Source: Pseudomonadota bacterium
Lineage (GTDB): Bacteria; Myxococcota_A; UBA9160; SZUA-336
NCBI GenBank assembly: GCA_003247575.1
Contig: QJZC01000021.1
Span: forward strand, 1-64,000
Direction: 5' to 3'
DNA: 64,000 bases
A model generated the notes under the pieces. It did no database searches and had not been told where the DNA came from. It worked only from the letters and a program-made list of their open reading frames with translations. Made by a program: the position numbers and the translations under genes. How positions within the stretch are numbered: position 1 is the first letter of the stretch; each line of letters opens with the position of its first letter. Positions 27,872 through 37,578 of the stretch are shown here, piece by piece.

Positions 27872-28459
27872 TCAGCCCCCGCTCGCGGTGCTGTCCGTGG
27901 GTGCATCGAACGGGGAGCGCCCGTATAGCTCGTCCTCGTCCACCTTCTGAATCGTCAGGACGACCTCTCCCACGGGAATGCCCCAGAAGGTCATCGCGGT
28001 GCGGTTGAGTACAGTCGAATCATCGAGCAGGTAGATCCAATCGTCCATGCGTACCTTGTACTTGGTATCTCCTGATGGCACCTCGAGGATGTAGTTCCAG
28101 TTGAAGGCATTGCCCGCCCCCTCGCCGGTCGCCAGCCCGACGATATCCCCGGCCGTACCTTCGAAGGCCTTGCCCGCCTTGCGCGAGATCTTCCAGGTGC
28201 GGAATTGCTCCTCGCCATCCGCCCACCAGAAGACCTCCTGGAGTTCGCCCTCGTCGCCCTGCCACGATCCCCGAATGTCGGCCACAAAGCGGCGGGACAC
28301 GTTCCCGGACCAGTCGTAAAGGGCGCCACGAGCCACGAGCGGCCCGTCGAAGAACCTCTCGAGCACGAATTCAGGCTTTTGCGCTTCGTAGTTCTGTACT
28401 CCCGCGGATGCACAAGCCGTGCACGCCGCGAGCCCGATCAAGAGCAACCAATTCCGCAC
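27872..28459 (-). CDS. DUF3833 family lipoprotein
   Basis: 195 residues from GTG at 28459, which has GAGAGGAGA upstream; a longer in-frame start exists but lacks this. The N-terminus RNWLLLIGLAACTACASAG is a lipoprotein signal with the lipid-accepting Cys in LAAC or TAC. The body matches the DUF3833 pattern: EFVLERFFDGPLVARG, WSGNVSRRFVADI, TAGDIVGLATGEGAGNAFNWNYIL and DDWIYLLDDSTVLNRTAMTFWG. Function of the family is unknown; it is a periplasmic beta-barrel-like domain probably on the outer membrane. Confidence 0.85.
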   Translation of the reverse strand: MRNWLLLIGLAACTACASAGVQNYEAQKPEFVLERFFDGPLVARGALYDWSGNVSRRFVADIRGSWQGDEGELQEVFWWADGEEQFRTWKISRKAGKAFEGTAGDIVGLATGEGAGNAFNWNYILEVPSGDTKYKVRMDDWIYLLDDSTVLNRTAMTFWGIPVGEVVLTIQKVDEDELYGRSPFDAPTDSTASGG

Positions 28460-28603
28460 TTCTGGTCTCCTCTCGCAGGACGCCGATCTCTCGGCAGAGT
28501 CGTCCCGCAAACTCCCGCGTGTGTGAGCCCGCGTTTCTGAGCTCTGAGCCGCTACTCGCGCCCGCTGGCGCCGGACGAGCCGCCCGACGTGCGCCCGCCA
28601 CCT

Positions 28604-28633
28604 GCGACATGCTAACCCCGCTCGCGCTAGAGT
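28604..28633 (+). promoter_or_regulatory. Candidate promoter of GST-like gene
   Basis: GCGACA (28604-28609), 18-bp spacer and TAGAGT (28628-28633), about 110 bp before the ATG. The -35 matches 4 of 6; the -10 is identical to that of the candidate at 19990. Confidence 0.35.
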
Positions 28634-28740
28634 ACCATCCAGACCCGGGACGGCCGGTGGCGAAGCGAATCGTCCTGCTTGGTGCCGATGGACCTGGCGA
28701 TCGCGCCGTTCCGCTGCGACCTGGGCCAGGGGGGGTGAGG

Positions 28741-29760
28741 ATGCAAGACGTGCATCGACAAGACGCGTATCGGCTATTCGGAATCGAGCTCTCCCCGTAC
28801 TCGGTCAAAGTGCGCGCGTATCTCCGGTTCAAGCAGCTTCCCCATGTGTGGTTGACCCGCGATGCGAGCACGCAGGCAGAGTTCGAGCGCTACGCGCGCC
28901 TCCCGCTCGTTCCTCTGGTGGTATCTCCAGCGGGAGATGGGCTCCAAGACTCGACCCCGATCATCGAGGAGTTGGAACGGCGCCACCCGGAGCCCTCGAT
29001 CCGTCCGGAGTCGCAGCTCACCGGCTTCGTCTCAGACCTGCTCGAGGAGTTTGCCGACGAATGGGGCAACAAGTGGATGTTTCACTATCGTTGGGCACGG
29101 GACGTGGATCAATGGAGTGCCGCTGGCCGGATTGCGCGCATCATGCAGCCGACCGCGTCCGACGAGGACGTACGCGTCGCAGCCGAGAGAGTCCGCGCTC
29201 GCATGATCGGACGCATGGGCTTCGTGGGCTCGAACGAGCAAACCGGCCCTCTGATCGAACGCTCCTTCCAGCAGGCGATCGGTCTGCTCGAGGCGCATCT
29301 CGAGCGGCGCCCGTATTTGTTGGGCGCGCGACCGGCGTTGGCGGACTTCGGGCTCTTCGGTGAGCTCTACGAAGCCTGGACCGACCCTACGGCGGGAGCT
29401 CTCATCGAAGCGCGGGCGCCGGCTCTGCTCGCGTGGATTCAGCGGATGTGCTTTCCTGATGTCGAGGGCCCCTTCGAGGCGTGGTCCGATCTACGTGCGA
29501 CCCTGCTCCCGCTGCTGCGAGACCAAGTGGCCAAGCTGTTCCTTCCCTGGAGCGCAGCTAACGAGCAAGCGATCCAGCAGCGATCCGAGCGATTCGAACT
29601 GCCGCTCGATGGATCGATCTGGACTCAGCAGCCGCAGAAGTATCACGCCAAGTCGCTCGCCGTGCTGCGCGAGAAGTACGCCGAGTGCCGCAAGGATGTG
29701 GAGCTCGGCGAGCTGATGCGTGCCACCGGCTGTCACGACGTGCTCGCAGCACGCGGCTGA
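28741..29760 (+). CDS. Glutathione S-transferase-like protein
   Basis: 339 residues from ATG at 28741; the frame is open further upstream but has no better start. Residues about 8-90 are a thioredoxin-like GST N-domain (FGIELSPYSVKVRAYLRFKQLPHVW, then PLVPLVVS and STPIIEELERRHPE). A helical C-domain follows (EAHLERRPYLLGARPALADFGLFGELYE). The usual Cys-Pro start of bacterial GSTs is SPYS here. About 90 residues beyond the GST fold contain EKYAECRKDVE and are unassigned. Substrate unknown. Confidence 0.82.
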   Translation: MQDVHRQDAYRLFGIELSPYSVKVRAYLRFKQLPHVWLTRDASTQAEFERYARLPLVPLVVSPAGDGLQDSTPIIEELERRHPEPSIRPESQLTGFVSDLLEEFADEWGNKWMFHYRWARDVDQWSAAGRIARIMQPTASDEDVRVAAERVRARMIGRMGFVGSNEQTGPLIERSFQQAIGLLEAHLERRPYLLGARPALADFGLFGELYEAWTDPTAGALIEARAPALLAWIQRMCFPDVEGPFEAWSDLRATLLPLLRDQVAKLFLPWSAANEQAIQQRSERFELPLDGSIWTQQPQKYHAKSLAVLREKYAECRKDVELGELMRATGCHDVLAARG

Positions 29761-29854
29761 AGTGATCCGTGCCCACAGCCTGCCCAGTGGATCCAAGGAA
29801 AGCGAAGGATCGAATCCAGCGGGATCGGATGGAGTTCGCTTCAGGCGCTGTCTG

Positions 29855-30220
29855 CTAGCCCATCAAGCTGCGTATGCGCTCGAGGAGCTCCGAGGCTCGA
29901 AAGGGCTTGGAGAGCACGTCGTGTTCGCCGAGTCCGATCGCCTGCAGCTGGTCGATCATCTCGTCCCCAGCCATTCCCGTCATGACCAGGAGCGGTAGTT
30001 TTTCGCTACGCGCCCTCAGTGCTCGAATCACTTCGATCCCAGAGGTGCCGTCCCCGAGGCGCCAGTCACAGAGTAGAAAGTCCGGTTTCTTTGCGTCTGC
30101 ACAGGCGACCGCCTCTGCGAGACTCGATGCAGTCGAGACCTCGAGTCCGCTGCGCTCTAGATACAGTTTCAGAACCTGTCGGGTCGCCACTTCGTCGTCT
30201 ACGATCAGTACGTGCCGCAT
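29855..30220 (-). CDS. Single-domain CheY-like response regulator
   Basis: 121 residues from ATG at 30220, preceded by TTGGAG; longer in-frame starts add no conserved sequence. It consists only of a receiver domain: acidic pocket in LIVDDEVATRQVL, phosphoacceptor Asp in FLLCDWRLGDG, Thr in LLVMTGM and Lys in VLSKPFRASELL. Without an output domain it should act by protein-protein contact, as CheY or Spo0F do. No histidine kinase is adjacent. Confidence 0.92.
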   Translation of the reverse strand: MRHVLIVDDEVATRQVLKLYLERSGLEVSTASSLAEAVACADAKKPDFLLCDWRLGDGTSGIEVIRALRARSEKLPLLVMTGMAGDEMIDQLQAIGLGEHDVLSKPFRASELLERIRSLMG

Positions 30221-30448
30221 CGCTACTCCAAGAGACCGATTCGCAGGAACGCGTTGCTTGCAGTCAGCCGGCGAACCTGACGTGTACTCTATCAAGAAGT
30301 TACGATGTGCGCGTGAGGTGAAGTTCGACCAGAACACTCGCATGGAGATGTGTGGCCAATCTGCGACGTATTCGGCCCTGGGAGGCTTCGAGCTAGGTGA
30401 GCTAAAGGCGACGGGAACCCGCCGGCCGGTCACTGCTTCGGTGTGATG

Positions 30449-32983
30449 CTATGAATCTCCGCCGTCGGGTGCTTCGATCTGCTGCAGACCCAGCGGATCC
30501 TCGATGCGGATGTGCTGCTTGGTGCCACTCGTCGTATCGTGCGCGACCACCGACAGGATTCCGTTCTCATCGATGCGGAAGCAGACTCCGATCTTGGGCT
30601 CCATGCGTCGAGCTGGTGGGATTCCATCCAAGATGAAGTTCCCAAGCATCTGGTTCTCGGATGCATGCTTCTCGCGTCCCTGGAAGACACGGATCGAGAC
30701 TTCCGTCTGACCGTCTTGATTGGTCGTGAAGACGCGCTCCTTCTCGACCGGAATGCTCGTATTGTGATCGATTACGACCGTCATCAGGTCGCCGGCCGAC
30801 CCGATTCCCAGCGCGTGCGAGGTTACGTCGATCAGCTCCACCCGCCGCGCGTTGGCGTGGGCCTCCGCCTCTTTGAGGTGGCTCTTCGCGCGCTGGGTCG
30901 CCTGCGCCGCCGCAGAGACCGTCTGGGCCAGAGCGCGCGACAGGTCTGCGGCCTCATCCGCCAGTTCGTCCGACTCCTTCTCGCCGGCGATCTCCTCGGC
31001 GAGGGCATCCAACACGTCTTGTGCGATGCCGCCCATGTTCGACAGCTTGGCTTCGACGTCCCCGAGTGCGGTCGGTAGATTTCCCGGTGTCGGGAGCGCT
31101 GGATCTTCATCCGCGCTGAGCTGGGTCTCGAGCTGCGAGCGTGCGGCTGCAGGTGTCTGTTGCCCGCTGAATCGCGTCTCCAGCTGAGAACGCGCGGCCC
31201 CCGCGTCCGCCGCCCCTGAGTCCGCCGGATCGGGCTCGCCTTGCGCGCCTCGATGGGACTCGAGCGCAACGTCGAGGTCGAGCGGGCCTACGTCCGAGAA
31301 GTCGCTCAGATCCGGATCTCGAGTCGAGCTCGCCTGTTGCGAAGGGGAGACCTCGAGTCCTTCCATGCGAAGGTCGGCGGCCAGATCCTCGTGCGAGTCC
31401 CGCCCTGCCTGCGAGGGCGAGACCTCCAGTCCCGGCATGGCGTCGGAGTCGGGCTCCGGTTCGGGAACGTTTCGCGCCGGCTGGGGGGGACGGCCCGGGC
31501 CACTTGGGTCCGGGGCCGGCGGCGGCCTGCTCGCGGACTTGGGCTTGGCCGGTGCGTGTTCCGAGGGTTCGGACAGGGTTCTGGGAGCGGTCGTGGTTTC
31601 CCGCGCGGGAGTTCCCGAAAGTTTTAGGGGCGGGGTGCGGAGATGCGTCGGAACCTCTTCGGTGCCCTCGGCCCCGAGGTCTGCAAGCAAGGTGGCCAGC
31701 CGAGAGCGCAGTCCGTCGGACTGCATCTTGGTGCGGTCCAGCTTGCGCTGCACATCGGTGAGGATCTTCTCGGCGATCGCGGTCTGCTTGACGGCTACGG
31801 CGTAGTCGTCCTCCGCGTCGGTGCGGGCACCTGCAGCCAGCTCATCCGCCGCGAGCGAGTAGGCATAGAGCGCGGCACCCATGGCCACGACCTCGTCGGG
31901 GTTGATGTCGCGTCGTGGCGCGCGTCCGAAGAAGAGCTGCACGGCTTCCCGAACCGAGTGTGTGCGGCTCTGGCCGCCCACCAAGAGCACTTCACCGATC
32001 GAGTCGCGCTTCAGCCCCGCCGCCTTCAAGCAGCGCTCGCAGAGGTCGAGGGTCTGGCGCACGATCGGCTCGGTGAGCTCCCTGAATTTGTCCCGCGTCA
32101 GGCTGCGCGCAAAGTTCGGCCGCGTGCCGTCCTGGAGCTGAGCGAGAAAGGGGAGATCGATCTGGGTGGCCTCGTTCGAGGACAGCTCGACCTTCGCCTT
32201 CTCGGCTGCTTCGCGTAGGCGCAGCACCGCCGATTTGTCGTCGCTCAGATCGTGATCGAACTCGCTCTTGAACTCGTCGATCAGCCACTCTTGCACCTTG
32301 TGATCGAAGTCCTCTCCCCCGAGGTACGAGTCCCCATCCGTTGCCAGGACCTTGAGTGTGTCCCCCTTGGCCTGCATCACCGTGATGTCGAAGGTGCCGC
32401 CGCCCAAGTCGTAGACGGCGAGAGTGAACGTCCCACCTTTCTTGTAGCCGTAGGCGAATGCGGCCGCCGTGGGCTCGTTGATCAGGCGCATCACTTCGAG
32501 GCCAGCGTACTCGGCGGCCTGCTTGGTGGCCTTGCGCTGCACGTCCGTGAAGTGTGCGGGGACCGAGATCACCGCCTTGGTGACGGAGGTGCCGAGAGCA
32601 TTCTCCGCGACCTCCTTGACCCGTTGAAGAATGCGCGCGGACACCTGAATGGGTGTCAGCTCCTTGCCGCCGATCTCCAGCAGGACGTCGCCCAGAGGGC
32701 TGGGCCGGATCGGATAGGCGACGCGCTCGCGCGCCGTCTGTACCTCCCGAGACTCGTAGGGGTGTCCCAGGATCCGCTTCACTGCAGCGATGGTGTTGTG
32801 CGGATCGGTGACGGCCTGACGCCGCGCTGCGTGCCCGACCACCTCCTTGCCACGGTGCAGTGCCAGACAGGAAGGGATGCGGTTGTCGTTGCCGTCGCGG
32901 AGCACGACGGCCTTGCCGTCCTGTACGACCGCGACGCAGCTGTTGACCGTTCCCAGATCGATTCCGAGGACGAAGCGGCTCAC
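30449..32983 (-). CDS. Hsp70 (DnaK-like) with a 330-residue insertion and no lid
   Basis: 844 residues from GTG at 32983. Residues 1-378 form a normal Hsp70 ATPase domain ([43 protein letters not shown]). In DnaK the substrate domain follows at once. Here residues about 385-712 intervene: a helical stretch ([17 protein letters not shown]), a Pro/Glu/Ser-rich disordered part with GLEVSPSQ twice and ARSQLET twice, and an Ala/Glu coiled coil. The substrate-binding beta sandwich then appears at 715-835 ([30 protein letters not shown]). The protein ends there, without the helical lid. DnaJ and GrpE genes are not nearby. Confidence 0.93.
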   Translation of the reverse strand: MSRFVLGIDLGTVNSCVAVVQDGKAVVLRDGNDNRIPSCLALHRGKEVVGHAARRQAVTDPHNTIAAVKRILGHPYESREVQTARERVAYPIRPSPLGDVLLEIGGKELTPIQVSARILQRVKEVAENALGTSVTKAVISVPAHFTDVQRKATKQAAEYAGLEVMRLINEPTAAAFAYGYKKGGTFTLAVYDLGGGTFDITVMQAKGDTLKVLATDGDSYLGGEDFDHKVQEWLIDEFKSEFDHDLSDDKSAVLRLREAAEKAKVELSSNEATQIDLPFLAQLQDGTRPNFARSLTRDKFRELTEPIVRQTLDLCERCLKAAGLKRDSIGEVLLVGGQSRTHSVREAVQLFFGRAPRRDINPDEVVAMGAALYAYSLAADELAAGARTDAEDDYAVAVKQTAIAEKILTDVQRKLDRTKMQSDGLRSRLATLLADLGAEGTEEVPTHLRTPPLKLSGTPARETTTAPRTLSEPSEHAPAKPKSASRPPPAPDPSGPGRPPQPARNVPEPEPDSDAMPGLEVSPSQAGRDSHEDLAADLRMEGLEVSPSQQASSTRDPDLSDFSDVGPLDLDVALESHRGAQGEPDPADSGAADAGAARSQLETRFSGQQTPAAARSQLETQLSADEDPALPTPGNLPTALGDVEAKLSNMGGIAQDVLDALAEEIAGEKESDELADEAADLSRALAQTVSAAAQATQRAKSHLKEAEAHANARRVELIDVTSHALGIGSAGDLMTVVIDHNTSIPVEKERVFTTNQDGQTEVSIRVFQGREKHASENQMLGNFILDGIPPARRMEPKIGVCFRIDENGILSVVAHDTTSGTKQHIRIEDPLGLQQIEAPDGGDS

Positions 32984-33348
32984 GTTCCCCGTTATCGGCA
33001 GCTCTCCGCTGGACCTGGGGGCCCTTGCGTTTCGGCAAGACAGCGGCAGGCGCGGGCCGCCTCGTCGCCGTTGTCCTGTGACGCGTGCAATCGTCCCGAA
33101 GGTCGCTCCATGGCCACCCTGTGAGCGCTGGGCGAGCCTGGAGTAGGCGGCCAGGGGCCCTGCGGCCCTGGGCTCGGGATGGTGGCTGGACAGAGCGGAA
33201 GGCGGTCCTCGCCGCCTGGCCCTATGCGGCAGCTCCGCGGGTCCGACTCCGCGGGTCCACTGGATCGGCAGCGGCCGCACAGTGTCGGGCGAGTGGGCCC
33301 CGCCCCTTGTTGCCGCGTCCAGAGCGGTGTAGCGTAGTGACCCCTGGT
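32984..33348. other. Gene-free stretch upstream of Hsp70 gene
   Basis: 365 bp between the divergent Hsp70 and tRNA genes. It holds the tRNA promoter at its right end and two close copies of CTCCGCGGGTCC near 33234-33261. No convincing coding frame or heat-shock promoter was seen. Confidence 0.5.
33307..33335 (+). promoter_or_regulatory. tRNA-Ala promoter
   Basis: TTGTTG (33307-33312), 17-bp spacer, TAGCGT (33330-33335). The predicted start near 33342 is 7 bases before the mature tRNA. Confidence 0.5.
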
Positions 33349-33424
<76 letters not shown>

Positions 33425-33652
33425 ATTCGTCCCGCTGGACCCTCCAGCCGGACACCTCCCGTTCGTTCCTGCAGCCTCGATTCTTCTCGTTGGATGGCAC
33501 GCCTCTCGGTGAGGGGCATCTGGCGGACAGGCCTTCCTCGGACGGTGTCGCTCCTTGGGCGCGCTCCTCGATCGTCGGGTGTGAGGTGGGCGGCTGCGAA
33601 GTGCTCGTGCGAGTCCTAGATTCCCTGCGGGAGTGCGAAGGGCAGTCGAGAG

Positions 33653-36600
33653 ATGGGAGAGAAACCGGTGGGGCGGCACAGCTTTGTCCAGGTCGATGCG
33701 GTTGTGGATTTTCCGGCGCTCGAGCGCGAGCTGCGGCGCTTCTGGGACGAGCATCAGATCTTTCGCAAGAGCGTGGAGCAGGGTCGCGCTGCCCACGAAG
33801 CGGGCCGGGCGCCTCGGTTCGTCTTCTACGAGGGGCCGCCCACGGCCAATGGGATGCCGCACAATGGGCACGCACTGACGCGCGTCTCGAAGGATGTGTT
33901 CCCCCGCTATCGCACGATGCGCGGTGCGTTCGTGCCGAGGAAGGCGGGCTGGGATACGCACGGACTACCCGTGGAGATCGAGGTCGAGAAGGAGCTGCGC
34001 ATCTCGGGAAAGGCTGCGATCGAAGCATACGGCGTCGGCCCCTTCGTGCGGCGCTGTATCGACAGCGTCTTTCGCTACACCAATGAGTGGGAGCAGTTCA
34101 GCGACGCGCTGGCGTTCTGGATCGACAACGAGACCGCATACGCCACCTACCACCAATCATACGTCGAGAGCGTGTGGTGGGCGCTCGCGCAGCTGTTCGA
34201 GCGGGGCTTGCTCTATCAGAGCTACAAGGTCGTATGGTGGTGGTGTCAGGGGGGGACCGCGCTCTCTGCCGCCGAGGTCGCGGATGGTTATCGTACCGTA
34301 GACGACCCTTCGCTCTACGTGCGGCTGCCGCTGCTCGATCAGCCGGGTGTCTCGTTGCTCGCCTGGACGACCACTCCATGGACGCTTCCATCGAATATGT
34401 TCTGCGCCGTCGGCGAGGACATCGAGTACGCCGTGCTGCGCGATACCGACCAGGAGCTGATCGTGGCGGCCGCGCTCGCGCCGGTGCTGCGCGAGAAGGT
34501 CGGTCGGGACCTACCCGAGTTGCGTACGCTCAGCGGGAGGGAGCTCGTGGGGCTGCGCTATCAACCGCCCTTCGATTGGTTCGGAGCCCCTGGGGGCCGC
34601 CCGGGGCTCTGGCGTGTCGTGACCGCGGACTTCGTCGAGGTCTCTTCGGGCACGGGAATCGTACACATCGCACCCGCTTTCGGTGAGGACGACTTCAACC
34701 TCTTCCGTCTGGAACAGCAAGCCGAGAGATCGCACGCCGGCGCGAGTTCGGTGCAGGATCTGGAGCTCTTGTGTGCCGTGCGCCCGGATGGACACTTCGA
34801 TTCCGAGATCGCGCCTGCCGAGTACACGGACCGCTTCGTGAAGCAGTGCGACCGCGCCCTGATCGCAGAGCTGCGCGAGCGCGGACTGGCGTGGCATACC
34901 GAGAACTGTCGCCACGAGTATCCCTTCTGTCCGCGCGCTGAGGATCACCCCCTCATCCAGTACGCCCGCCCGGCCTGGTACATCCGCACGACCCAGGTCA
35001 TCGATCGCGTGATCGAGAACAGCCAGGCTGTCCAGTGGCTGCCCGAGCACATCCGGGACGGGCGCTTCGGGGATTTCCTGCGCAACAACGTGGACTGGGC
35101 GCTGTCGCGCGAGCGCTACTGGGGCACGCCACTCCCCCTGTGGATCAACGACCAGAGCGGTCGGGTGCGCGCGATATCCTCGGCTGCCGAGTTGCTCGAG
35201 AAGAATCCGAACGCATTCGATGCGTTCGAGCAGGCGCGTCGCGACGATCCCACTCTGGCCGAGGATCTGCGGGTCCACAAGCCGTGGATCGACGGTGTCA
35301 CTTGGGCAGAGCCGGGAGAGCCGGGAGTCTACCGGCGCGTGCCGGAGGTGATCGACTGCTGGTTCGACTCCGGATGCATGCCGTTTGCACAGTGGGGCTG
35401 GCCTCACGAGGGAGCGACCGAGTTCGAGGATGCGTTCCCTGCGGACTTCATCTGCGAGGCGATCGATCAGACGCGTGGTTGGTTCTACTCCCTGATCATG
35501 ATTTCGACTTTGCTTTTCGGGCAGCGACGTGAGGAGGGCGCGAGCCCCCTGCCGGGCTCGGTGCCGCAGATGACGCCGCGCGAATTTCCTCATCCCTACA
35601 GAACCTGCGTCGTGCTCGGCCACGTCGGTGACCGCGACGGGCGCAAGGAGTCCAAGAGCAAGGGGAACTACACCGCTCCGTCGATCATCCTCGAGCGCGC
35701 GGCCATGGACTTCGCGGTCCATCTTCCCAGCGCCCGTGCCCCGGAGCCGGGGACGGCACGCATTGCGCGCGAGGACTATGAGGGACTCGATCTCTCTGGA
35801 GCGCGAACCAAGGTCGAGCTGTGGCGTCCCGATCGTCCGGAACGAACGCGCAGCCTGCAGCTCGAGCCCGCGCGACTCCCGCGACGAGTGATCGAACTTT
35901 CGGCCGACGATGCGTCGGCGCTCGAGCTGCTCCAGGCGCCAACGGGGCTGGATACGCGCCCAACCGAGGTGCCACGGCTCGAGGCGTGCTACCGGGTGAC
36001 CGTCTGCGATCCCAGCAAGCCGTCGCCGGGTGCGGACGCCTTTCGGTGGTTCTTCTATGCTTCAGGCGTGGCGTGGAACAACACGCGCCTCTCCCTGGGC
36101 GCGGTACGCGCGCTGCAGCGCGAGCTTCCGCTCAAGCTCCGCAACGTCTTCTCGTTTTTCACGATCTACGCCAACATCGATGGATTCGATCCCGCGGATC
36201 CCGACTGTGAGTCCGCACGCCGGCCCGCCGAAGCGCGCTCCGTTCTGGATCGCTGGATTCTCTCTGAGCTGGCGCTGACCTTGCGGGCCACCATCGAGGC
36301 CATGGACGGGTACCGCGTCTACGACGCGACGCTCGCGCTCTCCCGCTTCGTAGACGGGCTGTCGAACTGGTACGTACGGCGCAGTCGCGAACGCTTCTGG
36401 GCTCCCGGTCTAGATCCGGACAAGCTCGATGCGCACTGGACCCTGTACGAGTGCCTAGAGACGGCGGCGCGGGCAGTGGCGCCGTTCCTGCCCTACACCG
36501 CGGAGGATCTGTGGCGAGTGCTCGTGCGCGGTCCCTTCGGCGATCGCATGCCCGAGAGCGTGCATCTCGCCGAATATCCCGAGGCGTGCACTGCGCACGT

Positions 36601-37393
36601 CGATCGTCAGCTCTCGAGCGCCATGCAAGAGGTGCGCGAGATCGTCTCACTGGGCCTGCAGGTGCGGAGTTCGGCGCGCCTGCGCGTGCGGCAGCCACTG
36701 GCGGCTGTGGAGATCGCCCTGGCGGATCACGTCTCGCAGGCGGGACTCTCGGCCCACCTCGAGCTGATCCGGGACGAACTGAACGTCGCTGAGGTCCACT
36801 TCGTCGATCGAGTCGAGGATTACGCGACTTTTCGTGTGACCCCGAACTTTCGCAAGCTCGGGCCGCGGGTCGGTAAGAAGATGCCCGCCGTCAAGCGTGC
36901 GCTCGGAGAGGCGGATCCTCGGACGTTGATGCGTCAGCTCGAGTCTGCAGGCCAGGCCGAGATTCAGATCGAGGGTGAGTCGCTCGCGCTGTCTCGGGAA
37001 GAGCTCGAGGTCGCGCTGGTGCCGCGCGAGGGATTTGCGGCGGCTGCCGGTAGTGTGGGACTGGTGGCGTTGCGCACCGAGCTGACCGCACAGCTGATCG
37101 AGGAGGGCCAATTCCGCGAGGTGCTGCATCGGATCCAGAACCTGCGCAAGGAGCTCGCACTCGAGTACACGCAGCGCATCCGGCTGGCATTCTCGGGGAC
37201 GCAGCACTTGGTCGAGGTCGTGCGTGCGCGCGAGGCTCGGCTGCGCAAGGAGGTGCTCGCGGATTCGATCGACTGGCGGACTTCGGGTGGGCAATCTGAC
37301 GAGCTGGCAGGCAGCGGAGTTCCAGCGAACGCACACGTCGTCGAGTTCGAACTGGACGCGAATGTTCTAGCGATCCAGCTGTGGCTCGACTGA
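33653..37393 (+). CDS. ileS: Isoleucyl-tRNA synthetase, long variant
   Basis: 1246 residues, well above the roughly 940 of E. coli IleRS and closer to the eukaryote-like type 2 enzymes. The HIGH-equivalent is GPPTANGMPHNGH near 62-74; WTTTPWTLPSN marks the editing domain and GWDTHGLPVEIEVEKEL the catalytic core. The KMSKS-equivalent reads GRKESKSKGNY near 663-673, with Glu for Met. Between it and GADAFRWFFYASG (about 792) lie some 120 extra residues where ordinary IleRS has about 20. The C-terminal anticodon and tail domains are present. It charges tRNA-Ile in the cytoplasm. Confidence 0.95.
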   Translation: MGEKPVGRHSFVQVDAVVDFPALERELRRFWDEHQIFRKSVEQGRAAHEAGRAPRFVFYEGPPTANGMPHNGHALTRVSKDVFPRYRTMRGAFVPRKAGWDTHGLPVEIEVEKELRISGKAAIEAYGVGPFVRRCIDSVFRYTNEWEQFSDALAFWIDNETAYATYHQSYVESVWWALAQLFERGLLYQSYKVVWWWCQGGTALSAAEVADGYRTVDDPSLYVRLPLLDQPGVSLLAWTTTPWTLPSNMFCAVGEDIEYAVLRDTDQELIVAAALAPVLREKVGRDLPELRTLSGRELVGLRYQPPFDWFGAPGGRPGLWRVVTADFVEVSSGTGIVHIAPAFGEDDFNLFRLEQQAERSHAGASSVQDLELLCAVRPDGHFDSEIAPAEYTDRFVKQCDRALIAELRERGLAWHTENCRHEYPFCPRAEDHPLIQYARPAWYIRTTQVIDRVIENSQAVQWLPEHIRDGRFGDFLRNNVDWALSRERYWGTPLPLWINDQSGRVRAISSAAELLEKNPNAFDAFEQARRDDPTLAEDLRVHKPWIDGVTWAEPGEPGVYRRVPEVIDCWFDSGCMPFAQWGWPHEGATEFEDAFPADFICEAIDQTRGWFYSLIMISTLLFGQRREEGASPLPGSVPQMTPREFPHPYRTCVVLGHVGDRDGRKESKSKGNYTAPSIILERAAMDFAVHLPSARAPEPGTARIAREDYEGLDLSGARTKVELWRPDRPERTRSLQLEPARLPRRVIELSADDASALELLQAPTGLDTRPTEVPRLEACYRVTVCDPSKPSPGADAFRWFFYASGVAWNNTRLSLGAVRALQRELPLKLRNVFSFFTIYANIDGFDPADPDCESARRPAEARSVLDRWILSELALTLRATIEAMDGYRVYDATLALSRFVDGLSNWYVRRSRERFWAPGLDPDKLDAHWTLYECLETAARAVAPFLPYTAEDLWRVLVRGPFGDRMPESVHLAEYPEACTAHVDRQLSSAMQEVREIVSLGLQVRSSARLRVRQPLAAVEIALADHVSQAGLSAHLELIRDELNVAEVHFVDRVEDYATFRVTPNFRKLGPRVGKKMPAVKRALGEADPRTLMRQLESAGQAEIQIEGESLALSREELEVALVPREGFAAAAGSVGLVALRTELTAQLIEEGQFREVLHRIQNLRKELALEYTQRIRLAFSGTQHLVEVVRAREARLRKEVLADSIDWRTSGGQSDELAGSGVPANAHVVEFELDANVLAIQLWLD

Positions 37394-37502
37394 TCCGAAC
37401 TCGACGCCACCCGATCGCAGCGTCCTGCTGCGGCGCTCTCTGGAGTCTTTGGCGGCTCTGGGGGCGCAGGCTCGATGTGACCGGATCGTGACTCGGTCTG
37501 GA

Positions 37503-37531
37503 TTGACTTGGTCCGGGGAGGCCGGTAGCGT
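37503..37531 (+). promoter_or_regulatory. Candidate promoter of GT2 gene
   Basis: TTGACT (37503-37508), 17-bp spacer, TAGCGT (37526-37531), about 48 bp before the GTG start. The -10 hexamer is identical to that of the tRNA promoter. Confidence 0.5.
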
Positions 37532-37578
37532 AGCCCACTAGACGATTCAGTTATTGCTGCAGACTAGGTCCCCCCAGA

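Noticed and set aside
33425..33652. T-box or other leader upstream of ileS
   Set aside because: No T-box sequence or terminator/antiterminator pair is visible in the 228-bp leader.
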